Notes under the pieces: generated by a model
Told to the model about the DNA's origin: nothing
The model's input: the letters and a program-made list of their open reading frames with translations, nothing else
The model's database searches: none
Shown: one piece after another, positions 18,191 to 28,900 of the stretch
Layout of the letters: every line of letters begins with the position of its first letter
Numbering within the stretch: position 1 is the stretch's first letter
Translations under genes and position numbers: made by a program
DNA from: Vibrio chagasii
Lineage (GTDB): Bacteria > Pseudomonadota > Gammaproteobacteria > Enterobacterales > Vibrionaceae
DNA length: 64,000 bases
Assembly: GCF_024347355.1 (NCBI RefSeq)
Contig: NZ_AP025465.1
Coordinates: forward strand, 3,038,001-3,102,000
Direction: 5' to 3'

Positions 18191-18811
18191 ATGTCTGAAG
18201 TAAAATTTGAAACTGTAGAGCAAAAAGCTAGCTACGGTATCGGTCTACAAATGGGCCAACAACTTGCTGGTTCTGGTCTTGAAGGCCTAAACGTTGACGC
18301 AATCGCTGCTGGTATCGCTACAGCTCTAGTTGGTGACATGCCAGCTATCGAAGTTGACGAAATCAACAACGCACTACAAGAGCTACACACTCGCGGTGAA
18401 GCTGCACGTCAAGAACTAGCTAAAGCTGCAGCTGCTGACGGCGAAGCTTTCCTAGCTGACAACGCTCTTCGTTCAGAAGTAACCGTTCTTGAGTCTGGTC
18501 TTCAATACGAAGTACTAACGGAAGGCACTGGCGAAATCCCAACTGCAGACAAGCAAGTACGTGTTCACTACCACGGCGAACTAACTGACGGTACTGTTTT
18601 CGACAGCTCTGTATCTCGCGGTCAACCAGCTGAATTCCCAGTAACTGGCGTAATTCAAGGTTGGGTACAAGCTCTACAAATGATGCCTGTTGGCTCTAAG
18701 TGGAAACTATACATCCCTCAAGATCTAGCATACGGTGAGCGTGGCGCAGGTGCTGCAATCCCACCATTTGCAGCTCTAGTATTTGAAGTTGAACTTCTAG
18801 CTATTCTTTAA
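18191..18811 (+). CDS. fklB: FKBP-type peptidyl-prolyl cis-trans isomerase
   Basis: A 206-residue isomerase of the FklB/Mip type without a signal peptide. An N-terminal helical dimerisation domain ([14 protein letters not shown]) is joined to a C-terminal FKBP domain with [28 protein letters not shown] and the [11 protein letters not shown] loop. It accelerates proline isomerisation during protein folding. Codon use is strongly biased to preferred codons, which points to high expression. It is one of three FKBP-type genes in the window (with fkpA and slyD) and has its own terminator. Confidence 0.93.
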   Translation: MSEVKFETVEQKASYGIGLQMGQQLAGSGLEGLNVDAIAAGIATALVGDMPAIEVDEINNALQELHTRGEAARQELAKAAAADGEAFLADNALRSEVTVLESGLQYEVLTEGTGEIPTADKQVRVHYHGELTDGTVFDSSVSRGQPAEFPVTGVIQGWVQALQMMPVGSKWKLYIPQDLAYGERGAGAAIPPFAALVFEVELLAIL

Positions 18812-18873
18812 TTTTTATAAAAACCTTTAGTAAAACAAAATACTATAGGCAAATAAAATTGAAATAATCCAAC

Positions 18874-18898
18874 GGCGATGTCACTACATCGCCATTTT
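18874..18898 (+). terminator. Rho-independent terminator after fklB
   Basis: GGCGATGT (18874-18881) pairs with ACATCGCC (18886-18893) around a 4-base loop, followed by ATTTTTC. Confidence 0.88.
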
Positions 18899-18944
18899 TC
18901 GTTTATAGTAAAGAGTAAATTACTTTATTACTTAAGGACGAATA

Positions 18945-19439
18945 ATGAAGAAAGTACTCATCACAGTTTTAAGCAGCCTTGCTGTTGTCTCTTGCGCTAG
19001 CACTAGCGACTCTGAACAAACCAGTTCTGGTTCTGATACCAACTACTCTCAACTATCACAAACTGCATTAATGGCAGCTGTAAACATGTGGTCTCAACAA
19101 AATGAAACAACACCGCTTGCTGACACTGTTGCTGACCAAGCGTCTGTCACTAGCGATCAAGCGATTGGTGGTATCGGTTCTATGTTAGCACTGGCACAGA
19201 ACTCACTAGATACTACAGATAACAAAGAGCTTGCGTCACTTATCCCAGGTATGTCTAGTCTGGAGTCAACGGGTCTATCATCACTACTAAACTCACAAGG
19301 TGCAGTTGAAAGTGCCTTTTCTAGTTTAGGTATGGATCCATCGATGGTATCAACGTTTGCACCAATCATTCTGCAAACACTGCAATCTCAAGGCGCAACG
19401 AGTGGCTTGATGGATTCTTTGACTGCTATTTGGCAATAA
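18945..19439 (+). CDS. DUF2780 lipoprotein
   Basis: A 164-residue protein with a lipoprotein-type leader ending VVSC (Cys17 followed by AST), so probably anchored in the outer membrane. The body resembles DUF2780: alternating Ser/Gly/Leu-rich helices, with GGIGSMLALAQNSL and ASLIPGMSSLES motifs. No enzymatic residues stand out, and function is unknown. It has an AAGGA site before ATG and a TTCG-loop terminator after it, so it is monocistronic. Confidence 0.7.
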   Translation: MKKVLITVLSSLAVVSCASTSDSEQTSSGSDTNYSQLSQTALMAAVNMWSQQNETTPLADTVADQASVTSDQAIGGIGSMLALAQNSLDTTDNKELASLIPGMSSLESTGLSSLLNSQGAVESAFSSLGMDPSMVSTFAPIILQTLQSQGATSGLMDSLTAIWQ

Positions 19440-19467
19440 TAGTGAGCGGTTAGTTTTAAAAAATGAT

Positions 19468-19491
19468 AAGGGCACTTCGGTGCTCTTTTTT
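19468..19491 (+). terminator. terminator after the DUF2780 gene
   Basis: AAGGGCAC and GTGCTCTT form a stem (one G-T pair) capped by a TTCG tetraloop and followed by a T run ending at 19491. Confidence 0.88.
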
Positions 19492-19500
19492 GTGGGTGGA

Positions 19501-19602
<102 letters not shown>

Positions 19603-19691
19603 ATTTTGAATAGTGAAGCCGAGAAGGCAAGAATAAATGCCAAAAATCTTGGTGCAAGATTCAACCTTTAAAAACGCAAAGTCCAGATACA

Positions 19692-19719
19692 AAAAAGCCG
19701 AGCTAATGCTCGGCTTTTT
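19692..19719. terminator. alpha operon terminator
   Basis: AAAAAGCCGAGC and GCTCGGCTTTTT form a perfect 12-base stem with a TAAT loop, 21 bases downstream of rplQ on the minus strand; T runs exist on both sides, so it can act in both directions. Confidence 0.93.
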
Positions 19720-19739
19720 GTATTAAGAATCTAGATAGA

Positions 19740-20120
19740 TTACTCAGCAGCTTCTTCAGCAGCTGGGCGGTCTACAAGCTCAATGTAAGCCATTGGAGCT
19801 TTATCACCAGTACGGAAACCACATTTAAGAATGCGAGTGTAACCACCTTGGCGAGCCGCGAAACGCGGGCCTAGTTCATTAAATAGTTTTGCTACCACTT
19901 CGTTATCACGAGTGCGAGCGAATGCAAGACGACGGTTAGCAACACTGTCTGTCTTAGCTAGGGTAATCAACGGCTCAATTACGCGACGTAGTTCTTTTGC
20001 TTTAGGCACGGTAGTTTTGATAACTTCGTGACGAACAAGAGAGCTAGCCATGTTGCTGAACATCGCTTTACGATGACTGCTGTTGCGGTTGAGTTGACGA
20101 CCACTTTTACGATGGCGCAT
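19740..20120 (-). CDS. rplQ: 50S ribosomal protein L17
   Basis: A 126-residue large-subunit protein that lines the area near the exit tunnel. The start [20 protein letters not shown] and the [18 protein letters not shown] stretch are diagnostic. The acidic tail (PAAEEAAE) is typical of gammaproteobacteria. It is the last gene of the alpha operon, 24 bases after rpoA, and is followed by a strong terminator. Confidence 0.98.
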   Translation of the reverse strand: MRHRKSGRQLNRNSSHRKAMFSNMASSLVRHEVIKTTVPKAKELRRVIEPLITLAKTDSVANRRLAFARTRDNEVVAKLFNELGPRFAARQGGYTRILKCGFRTGDKAPMAYIELVDRPAAEEAAE

Positions 20121-20144
20121 GACCTAATCCTTCTAACTTTTCGA

Positions 20145-21137
20145 TTAATCTTCAGCGATTGACGCTGGTGGCCAGTTTTCTAGACGCATGCCTAGAGAAA
20201 GACCACGTGAAGCAAGCACATCTTTAATCTCTGTAAGAGATTTCTTACCAAGGTTTGGCGTTTTAAGTAGCTCAACCTCAGTGCGCTGTACAAGATCACC
20301 GATGTAGTGAATCGCTTCTGCTTTCAAACAGTTAGCAGAGCGAACTGTTAGTTCAAGATCGTCTACAGGACGTAGTAGGATAGGATCGAATTCTGGCTTC
20401 TCTTCCTTCTCCTCAGGTACACGTACATCACGAAGATCTACGAACGCATCCAGTTGTTCAGCTAGAATAGTAGCTGCACGACGGATTGCTTCCTCAGGTT
20501 CTAGAGTACCGTTCGTTTCCATATCGATAACAAGCTTGTCTAAATCAGTACGTTGTTCTACACGTGCCGCTTCTACAGCGTAAGCGATTTTATCAACCGG
20601 GCTGTAAGTAGCGTCAACAAGTAGACGACCGATTGGACGCTCATCTTCTTCAGTATGGATACGAGCTGAAGCTGGAACGTAACCACGACCACGTTCAACT
20701 TTGATGCGCATAGCGATCTCAGCGTTGTCATCCGTTAGGTGACAAATTACGTGCTCAGGGTTAGCGATCTCTACATCACCATCGTGGGTGATGTCACCTG
20801 CAACAACAGGGCCTGAGCCTGATTTGTTCAGTGTAATAAACACTTCATCTTTGCCTTCAGCAACGCGCACAGCCAAACCTTTAAGGTTTAGAAGGATTTC
20901 CAGGATATCTTCCTGAACGCCTTCTTTAGTGCTGTATTCGTGTAGCACACCTTCGATTTCAACTTCTGTTACGGCACAACCCGGCATAGAAGATAGAAGA
21001 ATGCGGCGAAGAGCATTACCTAGAGTGTGGCCGAAACCGCGCTCTAATGGCTCAAGAGTTACTTTCGCGTGTGTCGTATTGATCTGTTCAATGTCAACAA
21101 GACGCGGCTTAAGAAATTCTGTTACAGAACCCTGCAT
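20145..21137 (-). CDS. rpoA: RNA polymerase subunit alpha
   Basis: A 330-residue subunit that nucleates RNA polymerase assembly and contacts activators such as CRP. The N-terminal domain carries [20 protein letters not shown]; a flexible linker (about 235-250, [20 protein letters not shown]) joins the C-terminal domain with the DNA-contacting helices ([33 protein letters not shown]). The gene order rpsM-rpsK-rpsD-rpoA-rplQ is the standard alpha operon. Confidence 0.98.
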   Translation of the reverse strand: MQGSVTEFLKPRLVDIEQINTTHAKVTLEPLERGFGHTLGNALRRILLSSMPGCAVTEVEIEGVLHEYSTKEGVQEDILEILLNLKGLAVRVAEGKDEVFITLNKSGSGPVVAGDITHDGDVEIANPEHVICHLTDDNAEIAMRIKVERGRGYVPASARIHTEEDERPIGRLLVDATYSPVDKIAYAVEAARVEQRTDLDKLVIDMETNGTLEPEEAIRRAATILAEQLDAFVDLRDVRVPEEKEEKPEFDPILLRPVDDLELTVRSANCLKAEAIHYIGDLVQRTEVELLKTPNLGKKSLTEIKDVLASRGLSLGMRLENWPPASIAED

Positions 21138-21159
21138 TGTGTCCTCTCTTTTTTTAACC

Positions 21160-21780
21160 TTACTTAGAGTAAAGTTCGACGATCAAGTGTTCATTGATGT
21201 CAGCTGATAGGTCAGAACGCTCAGGCATACGCTTGAATGTACCTTCCATTTTGCCAGCATCTACTTCAATCCAAGTTGGCTTTTCACGTTGTTCAGCAAC
21301 TTCTAGAGCTGCTTTAATACGAGATTGCTGTTTAGCTTTCTCGCGGATAGAAACAACGTCGTTTGCCGCTACTTTGAAAGAAGGAACGTTTACAACTTTA
21401 CCGTTAACTAGGATAGACTTGTGGCTAACTAGCTGACGAGATTCAGCGCGAGTTGCACCAAAGCCCATACGGTAAACTACGTTATCAAGACGACCTTCAA
21501 GAAGCTGAAGCAGGTTTGCACCCGTGTTGCCTTTTAGACGTGCAGCTTCTTTGTAGTAGTTGCGGAATTGTTTTTCTAGAACGCCGTAGATACGACGAAC
21601 TTTTTGCTTCTCACGAAGCTGAACGCCATACTCAGATAGACGACCGCGACGAGCGCCGTGTACACCTGGTGCGTTATCAATTTTACACTTGGTATCGATC
21701 GCACGGACACCAGACTTAAGGAATAAGTCAGTACCTTCGCGACGGCTAAGCTTTAGCTTAGGACCCAAATATCTTGCCAT
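21160..21780 (-). CDS. rpsD: 30S ribosomal protein S4
   Basis: A 206-residue 16S rRNA-binding protein that starts small-subunit assembly and represses the alpha operon by binding a pseudoknot in its leader. The opening [19 protein letters not shown] and the S4 RNA-binding domain ([20 protein letters not shown], then [10 protein letters not shown]) are clear. The N-terminal zinc-type cysteines are absent apart from one, as in enterics. It is 22 bases before rpoA. Confidence 0.98.
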   Translation of the reverse strand: MARYLGPKLKLSRREGTDLFLKSGVRAIDTKCKIDNAPGVHGARRGRLSEYGVQLREKQKVRRIYGVLEKQFRNYYKEAARLKGNTGANLLQLLEGRLDNVVYRMGFGATRAESRQLVSHKSILVNGKVVNVPSFKVAANDVVSIREKAKQQSRIKAALEVAEQREKPTWIEVDAGKMEGTFKRMPERSDLSADINEHLIVELYSK

Positions 21781-21811
21781 GATCTTTCTCCAATATTCCT
21801 AGAAACGAAAC

Positions 21812-22207
<396 letters not shown>

Positions 22208-22220
22208 CTACCTTATCCGA

Positions 22221-22577
22221 CTATTTCTTGATCGGCTTGCGCGGACCCTTACGGGTGCGAGCGTTGGTTTTAGTACGCTGTCCACGTAGTGGTAGACTGC
22301 GACGATGACGAAGACCGCGGTAACAGCCAAGGTCCATAAGACGCTTGATGTTCATCGATACTTCACGACGTAGATCACCTTCTACAGTGTACTTAGCTAC
22401 ACCATCACGCAGTTGATCGATCTGCTCTTCAGTTAGTTCACTGATCTTAGCATCTTCAGCAATACCCACTTCAGCTAGAATAGCTTGAGAGCGAGTTTTA
22501 CCGATACCGTAGATTGCAGTAAGTGCAATTACAGAATGCTTGTGATCAGGAATGTTAATGCCGGCTATACGGGCCAT
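22221..22577 (-). CDS. rpsM: 30S ribosomal protein S13
   Basis: A 118-residue head protein forming bridges to the large subunit. [20 protein letters not shown] opens the protein, and the C-terminal [20 protein letters not shown] extension contacts P-site tRNA. It is the first gene of the alpha operon; its start region is the expected target of S4 translational repression. The ATG has a TAGGAG site in the leader. Confidence 0.98.
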   Translation of the reverse strand: MARIAGINIPDHKHSVIALTAIYGIGKTRSQAILAEVGIAEDAKISELTEEQIDQLRDGVAKYTVEGDLRREVSMNIKRLMDLGCYRGLRHRRSLPLRGQRTKTNARTRKGPRKPIKK

Positions 22578-22677
22578 TATTCACTCCTAAGGGGTTCATA
22601 AAAGAATTATCCGCAGCAAAGCCCGTTATGGATACGCTGCGGCATACTACTTCTTTTGCACGCAAAAGGTAGGCCGA
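22578..22677 (-). promoter_or_regulatory. alpha operon leader (S4-binding region)
   Basis: The rpsM leader transcript contains a stem CCGCAGC/GCTGCGG enclosing ACGGGCTTT, a layout like the E. coli alpha leader pseudoknot that S4 binds, and an upstream perfect hairpin CTTTTGCgtGCAAAAG (22653-22668). Repression by S4 is known from E. coli; the pseudoknot itself was not folded here. Confidence 0.6.
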
Positions 22678-22679
22678 GA

Positions 22680-22708
22680 AATATACTCGACTCTACCTTG
22701 TATTTCAA
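22680..22708 (-). promoter_or_regulatory. alpha operon promoter
   Basis: On the minus strand TTGAAA (22703-22708) and TATATT (22680-22685) are separated by exactly 17 bases, a good sigma-70 promoter between rpmJ and rpsM. Confidence 0.75.
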
Positions 22709-22725
22709 GTAAAAATTTCTGCTGA

Positions 22726-22839
22726 TTAGCCTTGGCGTTGCTTATGCTTTGGCTCACTGCAAATCACGCGAACGACACCGTTACGCTTGATAACTTTACA
22801 GTTACGGCAGATTTTTTTAACGGAAGCACGAACTTTCAT
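22726..22839 (-). CDS. rpmJ: 50S ribosomal protein L36
   Basis: A 37-residue zinc-ribbon protein of the large subunit ([20 protein letters not shown] and on). The metal ligands C11, C14, C27 and H32 are all present, so this is the zinc-containing form. It is the last gene of the spc operon, 41 bases after secY, and lies just before the alpha promoter. Confidence 0.97.
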
Positions 22840-22880
22840 TGCTAAACTCCGTAAATGGAACTGAAATTATTACCACCGAA

Positions 22881-24215
22881 TTAACGGCCGTAACCTTTCA
22901 GATTCGCTTTCTTTAACACAGAATCATACTGTTGTGACATCAGATGAGTCTGTACCTGTGCCATGAAATCCATGATAACTACCACTACGATTAGTAGTGA
23001 AGTGCCGCCGAAGTAGAAACGAACGTTCCACGCGACCATCATGAATTCAGGAATCAGACATATAAAAGTAATGTATAGAGCGCCCGCAAGGGTTAGTCTA
23101 GTCATCACTTTATCGATATATTTCGCTGTCTGCTCACCTGGGCGGATACCGGGTACGAATGCACCAGACTTCTTCAAGTTATCAGCTGTTTCACGTGGGT
23201 TAAACACCAACGCTGTATAGAAGAAACAGAAGAAGATTATAGCTGCTGCATAAAGCATTACATACAGAGGCTGACCTGGGCTAAGAGCTAATGACACGTC
23301 AGTTAACCAACCGAACGCGCTGCTTTCACCATTTTGACCAAACCACTGTGCTAATGTTCCTGGGAACAAAATAATGCTCGATGCGAAAATCGCTGGAATA
23401 ACACCTGCCATATTAATTTTAAGAGGCAAGTGAGAGCTTTGTGCTGCAAAAACCTTACGACCTTGTTGACGTTTCGCATAGTTAACGACGATACGACGTT
23501 GACCACGTTCCATGAAAACTACGAAGTAGATAACAGCAAAAGACAATACAGCAATCAACAGCAGAAGAAGCACATGCAATTCACCTTGACGCGCTTGCTC
23601 GATTGTTTGACCGATTGCAGAAGGCAATCCAGCAACAATACCTGCAAAAATCAGAATGGAAATACCATTACCGATTCCTCGCTCAGTGATTTGTTCACCT
23701 AACCACATTAAGAACATGGTACCAGTTACTAAACTCACGGTAGCAATAAGCGTAAACATGGTTTGGTTGATAACAACCAGATTGTCGACCATGTTTGGTA
23801 AGCCCGTTGCAATACCAATAGCTTGGAATGTTGCAAGTACAAGCGTGCCGTAGCGTGTATATTGGCTTATCTTACGACGGCCTGCTTCACCCTCTTTCTT
23901 GAGTTCCGCTAACGCTGGATGAACTACAGTTAACAATTGGACTACGATCGATGCCGAAATGTACGGCATGATACCCAATGCTAATATAGATGCACGCTCA
24001 AGAGCACCACCGGAGAACATGTTAAACATTTCAACGATGGTACCTTTTTGCTGATCGAACAAATCGGCAAGTACAGCTGCGTCAATACCAGGGATCGGCA
24101 CAAAAGAGCCGGCTCGGAATACTAAAAGTGCACCAATTACGAATAATAAGCGCGACTTTAGTTCACTTAAGCCGCTCTGAGCACTACGAAAATCTTGTCC
24201 TGGTTTCTTAGCCAT
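22881..24215 (-). CDS. secY: Sec translocon subunit SecY
   Basis: A 444-residue inner-membrane channel with ten helices through which secretory and membrane proteins pass, with SecE, SecG and SecA. The N terminus [19 protein letters not shown], the plug region after the first helix ([14 protein letters not shown]), the conserved [13 protein letters not shown] and the [19 protein letters not shown] loop that contacts the ribosome are all present. It follows rplO by 20 bases in the spc operon. Confidence 0.98.
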   Translation of the reverse strand: MAKKPGQDFRSAQSGLSELKSRLLFVIGALLVFRAGSFVPIPGIDAAVLADLFDQQKGTIVEMFNMFSGGALERASILALGIMPYISASIVVQLLTVVHPALAELKKEGEAGRRKISQYTRYGTLVLATFQAIGIATGLPNMVDNLVVINQTMFTLIATVSLVTGTMFLMWLGEQITERGIGNGISILIFAGIVAGLPSAIGQTIEQARQGELHVLLLLLIAVLSFAVIYFVVFMERGQRRIVVNYAKRQQGRKVFAAQSSHLPLKINMAGVIPAIFASSIILFPGTLAQWFGQNGESSAFGWLTDVSLALSPGQPLYVMLYAAAIIFFCFFYTALVFNPRETADNLKKSGAFVPGIRPGEQTAKYIDKVMTRLTLAGALYITFICLIPEFMMVAWNVRFYFGGTSLLIVVVVIMDFMAQVQTHLMSQQYDSVLKKANLKGYGR

Positions 24216-24235
24216 CTGTACCTCGTTCCTCGAGA

Positions 24236-24670
24236 TTATTCCTCGATTTTACCGCCTGCAGCTTCGATTGCAGCTTTAGCGCCTTTAGTCACGCGTAGAC
24301 CTTTAACAGTCACAGCTTTGCTCAGGTCACCAGAAAGAACGATCTTAACGAATTCGATGTTCTTAGTGATAACGTTAGCAGCTTTAAGGCTGTTAAGATC
24401 AACTACGTCACCTGTTACTTTCGCTAGCTCAGCTAGACGAACTTCAGCAGACACTAGGCTCTTACGAGAAGTGAAACCGAATTTAGGTAGACGTTGTTTT
24501 AGAGGCATTTGACCGCCTTCAAAACCTGGACGAACAGAGCCGCCAGAACGTGACTTTTGACCTTTGTGACCGCGGCCACCTGTTTTACCAAGGCCAGAAC
24601 CGATACCACGACCTACACGCTTCTTAGAAGGTTTAGAGCCAGCAGCCGGTGATAGAGTATTCAAACGCAT
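24236..24670 (-). CDS. rplO: 50S ribosomal protein L15
   Basis: A 144-residue late-assembly large-subunit protein. [20 protein letters not shown] and the glycine-rich [19 protein letters not shown] extension that threads into 23S rRNA are diagnostic. It lies 5 bases after rpmD and before secY in the spc operon. Confidence 0.98.
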   Translation of the reverse strand: MRLNTLSPAAGSKPSKKRVGRGIGSGLGKTGGRGHKGQKSRSGGSVRPGFEGGQMPLKQRLPKFGFTSRKSLVSAEVRLAELAKVTGDVVDLNSLKAANVITKNIEFVKIVLSGDLSKAVTVKGLRVTKGAKAAIEAAGGKIEE

Positions 24671-24675
24671 TCTGA

Positions 24676-24852
24676 TTACTCCTCAATCTTAACCATGTAG
24701 TAAACCTTGTTGATCATACCGCGTACGCACGGAGTATCTTCAAGTTCTACTGTATGGTTGATGCGACGAAGACCTAGACCTTTAAGACACGCTTTGTGCT
24801 TAGGTAGGCGACCAATTGAGCTTTTAGTTTGAGTTACTTTAATAGTTGCCAT
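24676..24852 (-). CDS. rpmD: 50S ribosomal protein L30
   Basis: A 58-residue protein starting [20 protein letters not shown] and ending [10 protein letters not shown], the normal bacterial L30 length. A longer in-frame reading adds nine residues, but these overlap the rpsE stop and are not part of the family. Its start is 7 bases after rpsE. Confidence 0.97.
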   Translation of the reverse strand: MATIKVTQTKSSIGRLPKHKACLKGLGLRRINHTVELEDTPCVRGMINKVYYMVKIEE

Positions 24853-24859
24853 CGTGTGC

Positions 24860-25360
24860 TTACTCCGAAATAGATTCAACAGTTAGACCACGTTTAGCAG
24901 CAACCATTTCTGGTGACTTAACGTCTACTAGAGCACCAATCGTTGCACGAACGATGTTGATAGGGTTCGTAGAACCGTATGCTTTAGAAAGTACGTTATG
25001 TACGCCCGCAACTTCAAGTACAGCACGCATTGCACCACCGGCAATAACACCTGTACCTTCTGCAGCTGGCTGCATGTAAACTTTAGAGCCCGAATGACGA
25101 CCTTTCACCGGGTGGTGAAGAGTGCCTTCGTTCAGCGCAACAGTAACCATGTTACGACGCGCTTTTTCCATTGCTTTTTGAATCGCAGCAGGTACTTCAC
25201 GAGCTTTGCCGTAACCGAAACCTACACGACCATTACCGTCACCAACTACTGTTAGTGCAGTGAAGCTCATGATTCGACCACCTTTAACCGTCTTAGATAC
25301 ACGGTTAACAGCGATTAGCTTTTCTTGCAAATCATTAGCTTGTTGTTGTTCTTTAGCCAT
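24860..25360 (-). CDS. rpsE: 30S ribosomal protein S5
   Basis: A 166-residue protein needed for decoding accuracy and mRNA unwinding. The double-stranded RNA-binding part ([20 protein letters not shown]) includes the VKGGR loop where spectinomycin resistance mutations map, here in its ordinary form. [19 protein letters not shown] follows. It is in the standard spc operon position between rplR and rpmD. Confidence 0.98.
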   Translation of the reverse strand: MAKEQQQANDLQEKLIAVNRVSKTVKGGRIMSFTALTVVGDGNGRVGFGYGKAREVPAAIQKAMEKARRNMVTVALNEGTLHHPVKGRHSGSKVYMQPAAEGTGVIAGGAMRAVLEVAGVHNVLSKAYGSTNPINIVRATIGALVDVKSPEMVAAKRGLTVESISE

Positions 25361-25374
25361 CTTCCAACCCTACC

Positions 25375-25728
25375 TTAGAATTTCAGACCAGCTTCGCGAG
25401 CAGATTCTGCTAGCGCCGCTACTCGACCGTGGTATTGGAAACCAGAACGATCGAATGCAACTGAAGCTACGCCTTTTTCAAGAGCGCGCTCAGCAACAGC
25501 TTTACCAACTGCTTTAGCTGCATCAACGTTACCAGTGTTCTTAACTTGCTCACGGATCGCTTTTTCTACAGTAGAAGCAGCTGCGATAACCTCAGAGCCG
25601 TTTGCCGCGATAACTTGTGCGTAAACATGGCGAGGAGTACGGTGTACTACCAGGCGAGTTGCACCAAGTTCTGCAATCTTACGACGTGCACGTGTAGCAC
25701 GACGGATGCGAGATGCTTTCTTATCCAT
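25375..25728 (-). CDS. rplR: 50S ribosomal protein L18
   Basis: A 117-residue 5S rRNA-binding protein: basic N terminus [18 protein letters not shown], then [16 protein letters not shown] and the C-terminal [20 protein letters not shown]. It forms the central protuberance with L5. It lies between rplF and rpsE. Confidence 0.98.
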   Translation of the reverse strand: MDKKASRIRRATRARRKIAELGATRLVVHRTPRHVYAQVIAANGSEVIAAASTVEKAIREQVKNTGNVDAAKAVGKAVAERALEKGVASVAFDRSGFQYHGRVAALAESAREAGLKF

Positions 25729-25737
25729 AGTGATACC

Positions 25738-26271
25738 TTACTTCTTCTTAGCTTCTTTAGTACGCACATTTTCATCTGCGTAACGAACACCTTTACCTTT
25801 GTAAGGCTCAGGAGCACGGTAAGAACGAATGTCAGCCGCAACTTGACCAACTAGCTGCTTGTCACAACCAGTTACAACGATCTCAGTTTGGCTAGGGCAC
25901 TCAGCTTTAATACCTTCAGGTAGAGCGTGCTCTACTGGGTGAGAAAAACCAAGAGTTAGAGCTACAGAGTTGCCTTTCATAGCAGCACGGTAACCAACAC
26001 CCTTTAGAGTTAGCTTCTTAGTGAAGCCCTCTGTAACACCCACAACCATGTTGTTAACTAGAGCGCGAGCTGTACCAGCTTGTGCCCATGCGTTAGCAAC
26101 ACCTTCTTTCGGACCGAAAGTTAGGTTGTTTTCTTCCTGTGCAATAACTACGGCGTTGTTAAGAACGCGAGTAAGCTCACCTTTGCTACCTTTTACAGTA
26201 ACTTCTTGGCCGTTTAGTTTCACCTCTACGCCAGCTGGAATAGCGACAGGTGCTTTAGCAACACGAGACAT
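25738..26271 (-). CDS. rplF: 50S ribosomal protein L6
   Basis: A 177-residue protein near the factor-binding region made of two similar domains. [17 protein letters not shown] opens the protein; [20 protein letters not shown] begins the second repeat and the signature [11 protein letters not shown] is near the C terminus. It is 13 bases after rpsH. Confidence 0.98.
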   Translation of the reverse strand: MSRVAKAPVAIPAGVEVKLNGQEVTVKGSKGELTRVLNNAVVIAQEENNLTFGPKEGVANAWAQAGTARALVNNMVVGVTEGFTKKLTLKGVGYRAAMKGNSVALTLGFSHPVEHALPEGIKAECPSQTEIVVTGCDKQLVGQVAADIRSYRAPEPYKGKGVRYADENVRTKEAKKK

Positions 26272-26284
26272 AATCTACTCCTTA

Positions 26285-26677
26285 TTAAGCTACGTAACAG
26301 ATGATTTCACCGCCAAGACCTGCTTTACGAGCAGCACGGTCAGACATTAGACCCTTGGAAGTAGAAACAACTGCAATACCAAGACCGCCCATCACTGTTG
26401 GTAGAGAGTCTTTATTTTTATAAACTCTTAGACCAGGACGTGATACACGCTTGATTTGCTCGATTACAGGTTTAGCTTGGAAGTACTTAAGAGTAACTTC
26501 TAGCTCAGGTTTTGCTTCGCCTTCAACAGCGAAGTCTACGATGTAACCTTCAGCTTTTAGTAGTGCAGCAATTGCAACTTTAAGCTTTGAAGAAGGCATT
26601 TTTACAGCAACTTTGTTTGCTGCCTGACCGTTACGAACGCGGGTCAGCATATCCGAAATCGGATCTTGCATGCTCAT
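26285..26677 (-). CDS. rpsH: 30S ribosomal protein S8
   Basis: A 130-residue 16S rRNA-binding protein that in E. coli also represses the spc operon at the rplE region. [20 protein letters not shown] and the C-terminal [20 protein letters not shown] are diagnostic. It lies between rpsN and rplF. Confidence 0.98.
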   Translation of the reverse strand: MSMQDPISDMLTRVRNGQAANKVAVKMPSSKLKVAIAALLKAEGYIVDFAVEGEAKPELEVTLKYFQAKPVIEQIKRVSRPGLRVYKNKDSLPTVMGGLGIAVVSTSKGLMSDRAARKAGLGGEIICYVA

Positions 26678-26706
26678 AAGATTTACTCCAAATGATTAAG
26701 TGGCAA

Positions 26707-27012
26707 TTACCAGCTAGCCTTACGAAGACCCGGAATCTCGCCTTTCATGCAAGCTTCACGAACCTTAATGCGGCTTAGACCGAATTTACGTAGGTAACCG
26801 TGTGGACGACCAGTTTGGTTGCAACGGTTACGCTGACGTGATGCACTTGAATCACGTGGAAGAGATTGCAGTTTAAGAACCGCATTCCAACGATCTTCTT
26901 CAGATGCGTTTACATCGCTAATGATAACTTTTAGCGCAGAACGCTTTTCAGCGAACTTAGCTACTAGTTTTGCACGTTTAGCTTCACGTGCTTTCATTGA
27001 TTGTTTAGCCAT
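26707..27012 (-). CDS. rpsN: 30S ribosomal protein S14
   Basis: A 101-residue head protein, [20 protein letters not shown] onwards, with the [16 protein letters not shown] signature. It is the long, zinc-free form with no CxxC pair, as in enterics. A much longer in-frame reading upstream overlaps rplE and is discarded. It lies 16 bases after rplE. Confidence 0.97.
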   Translation of the reverse strand: MAKQSMKAREAKRAKLVAKFAEKRSALKVIISDVNASEEDRWNAVLKLQSLPRDSSASRQRNRCNQTGRPHGYLRKFGLSRIKVREACMKGEIPGLRKASW

Positions 27013-27028
27013 AACAGTAACCCTACCC

Positions 27029-27568
27029 TTACTTACGGAATGGGAAGTTAAAGGCAGCCAGCAGAGCTCGGCCTTCCTCATCGGAACCCGCAGAAGTCGT
27101 GATAGTGATATCAAGACCGCGGACACGATCGACTTTATCGTAGTCGATTTCCGGAAAGATGATTTGCTCGCGAACGCCCATGCTGTAGTTACCGCGACCG
27201 TCGAAAGACTTAGCGCTAACACCACGGAAATCACGTACACGTGGAAGTGCGATAGAGATTAAACGCTCTAAAAATTCCCACATGCGCTCACCACGCAAGG
27301 TTACTTTACAACCAATTGGGTAGCCTTCACGAATTTTGAAACCAGCTACAGATTTACGCGCTTTAGTGATAAGTGGCTTTTGACCAGAGATCGTTGCCAT
27401 ATCAGCTGCTGCGTTTTCTAGCAGTTTCTTATCGTTGATTGCTTCACCAACGCCCATGTTTAGGGTGATTTTCTCAATCCTAGGGACTTGCATGACGCTT
27501 GTGTAGCTGAACTCTTTGGTAAGCTCAGCGACTACAGACGACTTGTAGTAATCATGCAGTTTCGCCAT
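27029..27568 (-). CDS. rplE: 50S ribosomal protein L5
   Basis: A 179-residue 5S rRNA-binding protein of the central protuberance that contacts P-site t[39 protein letters not shown] and the C-terminal [20 protein letters not shown] are diagnostic. In E. coli the rplE start is the S8 binding site for spc operon feedback. It lies between rplX and rpsN. Confidence 0.98.
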   Translation of the reverse strand: MAKLHDYYKSSVVAELTKEFSYTSVMQVPRIEKITLNMGVGEAINDKKLLENAAADMATISGQKPLITKARKSVAGFKIREGYPIGCKVTLRGERMWEFLERLISIALPRVRDFRGVSAKSFDGRGNYSMGVREQIIFPEIDYDKVDRVRGLDITITTSAGSDEEGRALLAAFNFPFRK

Positions 27569-27592
27569 AGTAGAACTCCAAATTACTTCTAA

Positions 27593-27910
27593 TTAGTTAG
27601 AAACAGTTTCGCCGTTAGATTTGAAGAAACGAACTTTCTTGCCATCTTCGATACGGAAACCGATACGGTCTGCTTTACCAGTAGCCGCGTTAAAAACTGC
27701 AACGTTAGAAGCGTCAATAGCTGCTTCTTGTTCAACGATGCCACCTTGTTGACCTAGAGCCGGAACCGGCTTTTGGTGTTTCTTAACAAGGTTGATGCCT
27801 TCAACGATAACTTTACCAGTTGTCAGAACCTTAGTTACTTTACCTTTCTTGCCTTTATCTTTACCAGCAAGAATGATTACTTCGTCATTACGACGGATTT
27901 TAGCTGCCAT
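27593..27910 (-). CDS. rplX: 50S ribosomal protein L24
   Basis: A 105-residue assembly initiator protein with a KOW motif ([20 protein letters not shown]) and [13 protein letters not shown]. It binds the 5' end of 23S rRNA. It lies 11 bases after rplN. Confidence 0.98.
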   Translation of the reverse strand: MAAKIRRNDEVIILAGKDKGKKGKVTKVLTTGKVIVEGINLVKKHQKPVPALGQQGGIVEQEAAIDASNVAVFNAATGKADRIGFRIEDGKKVRFFKSNGETVSN

Positions 27911-27921
27911 ATTGCCGCTCC

Positions 27922-28293
27922 TTACAGAACTTCAGGTGCTAGTGATACAATCTTCATGAATTTCGCGTTACGAAGTTCACGAGTCACAGGACCAAAGATA
28001 CGTGTGCCGACTGGTTGCTCAGTAGTGTCGTTTAACAATACACAAGCATTACTGTCGAAGCGAATGACAGAACCGTCTGGGCGACGAACGCCTTTACGGG
28101 TGCGCACTACTACCGCCTTCAGAACATCACCTTTTTTTACTTTACCGCGAGGAATTGCTTCCTTAACTGTAACTTTGATGATGTCACCGATATGTGCATA
28201 ACGGCGGTGAGAGCCACCCAGAACCTTAATACACATTACCTTGCGCGCGCCAGAGTTATCTGCTGCGTCAAGTGTACTTTGCATCTGGATCAT
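27922..28293 (-). CDS. rplN: 50S ribosomal protein L14
   Basis: A 123-residue intersubunit-face protein: [40 protein letters not shown] and the C-terminal [17 protein letters not shown]. It is the first gene of the spc operon here, separated from rpsQ by a terminator and a 161-base spacer with its own promoter-like sequence and a small hairpin GACCCtctcGGGTC (28323-28336) in the leader. Confidence 0.98.
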   Translation of the reverse strand: MIQMQSTLDAADNSGARKVMCIKVLGGSHRRYAHIGDIIKVTVKEAIPRGKVKKGDVLKAVVVRTRKGVRRPDGSVIRFDSNACVLLNDTTEQPVGTRIFGPVTRELRNAKFMKIVSLAPEVL

Positions 28294-28362
28294 TGTTAGT
28301 GCTCCGCTAAATATTAAAACTAGACCCTCTCGGGTCGGGCTGCCTCTTTAAAAGGGACGCGA

Positions 28363-28368
28363 ATTGTA
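28363..28368 (-). promoter_or_regulatory. candidate spc operon promoter (-10 box)
   Basis: TACAAT on the minus strand, preceded by TGG (extended -10 style), 70 bases before rplN and just after the rpsQ terminator. A good -35 at the usual distance is not obvious, TTGTCT lying 21 bases away, so strength is uncertain. Confidence 0.45.
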
Positions 28369-28394
28369 CCACCCTTTTTTTAAATTGGGTAGAC

Positions 28395-28432
28395 AAAAAA
28401 CAAGCGGCCCCAAAAATAATTTGGAGCCGCTT
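28395..28432 (-). terminator. S10 operon terminator after rpsQ
   Basis: On the minus strand AAGCGGCTCC pairs with GGGGCCGCTT (one G-T pair) around an AT-rich loop, followed by GTTTTTTG. It marks the S10/spc boundary. Confidence 0.85.
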
Positions 28433-28454
28433 ATAAGTTATAGAATTACAAAGA

Positions 28455-28709
28455 TTAAATCTTCGCTTTTTCTAGAACTTTAACCAATGTCCAAGACTTA
28501 GTCTTAGACAGAGGACGACACTCAGCGATTTCAACTTTGTCGCCTAGGCCACAAGTGTTGTCTTCGTCGTGTGCGTGTACTTTAGTCGTGCGTTTAACGT
28601 ATTTACCGTAAATTGGGTGTTTTACAGTACGTTCGATAGCAACAACGATAGACTTGTCCATCTTGTCACTTACTACACGGCCTTGCTGGATGCGGTTAGT
28701 TTCGCTCAT
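28455..28709 (-). CDS. rpsQ: 30S ribosomal protein S17
   Basis: An 84-residue OB-fold 16S rRNA-binding protein: [20 protein letters not shown] and [19 protein letters not shown]. Its ATG overlaps the rpmC stop by one base (taatg), coupling the two. It is the last gene of the S10 operon, followed by a terminator. Confidence 0.98.
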   Translation of the reverse strand: MSETNRIQQGRVVSDKMDKSIVVAIERTVKHPIYGKYVKRTTKVHAHDEDNTCGLGDKVEIAECRPLSKTKSWTLVKVLEKAKI

Positions 28710-28900
28710 TATGCGCCTGCCTTTTCAGTCAAAACAGTTTTCACACGTGCGATATCACGGCGTACAGCTTTTAGAGTATGAGTTTGCTGAAGCTGACCAG
28801 TTGCAGCTTGCATGCGCAAGTTGAACTGTTCACGTAGCAAATTCAATAGCTCAGCGTTAAGCTCTTCAACGTTCTTTTCGCGTAGATCTTGTGCTTTCAT
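28709..28900 (-). CDS. rpmC: 50S ribosomal protein L29
   Basis: A 63-residue helical protein at the tunnel exit, binding site for nascent-chain factors. [20 protein letters not shown] and the [14 protein letters not shown] end are diagnostic. ATG 28900 shares one base with the rplP stop (tgatg) and is preferred over the GTG one codon earlier. Confidence 0.97.
   Translation of the reverse strand: MKAQDLREKNVEELNAELLNLLREQFNLRMQAATGQLQQTHTLKAVRRDIARVKTVLTEKAGA

Noticed and set aside
27013..27240. N-terminal extension of S14
   Set aside because: It is antisense-free but reads rplE in another frame; S14 begins at 27012 with the family sequence.
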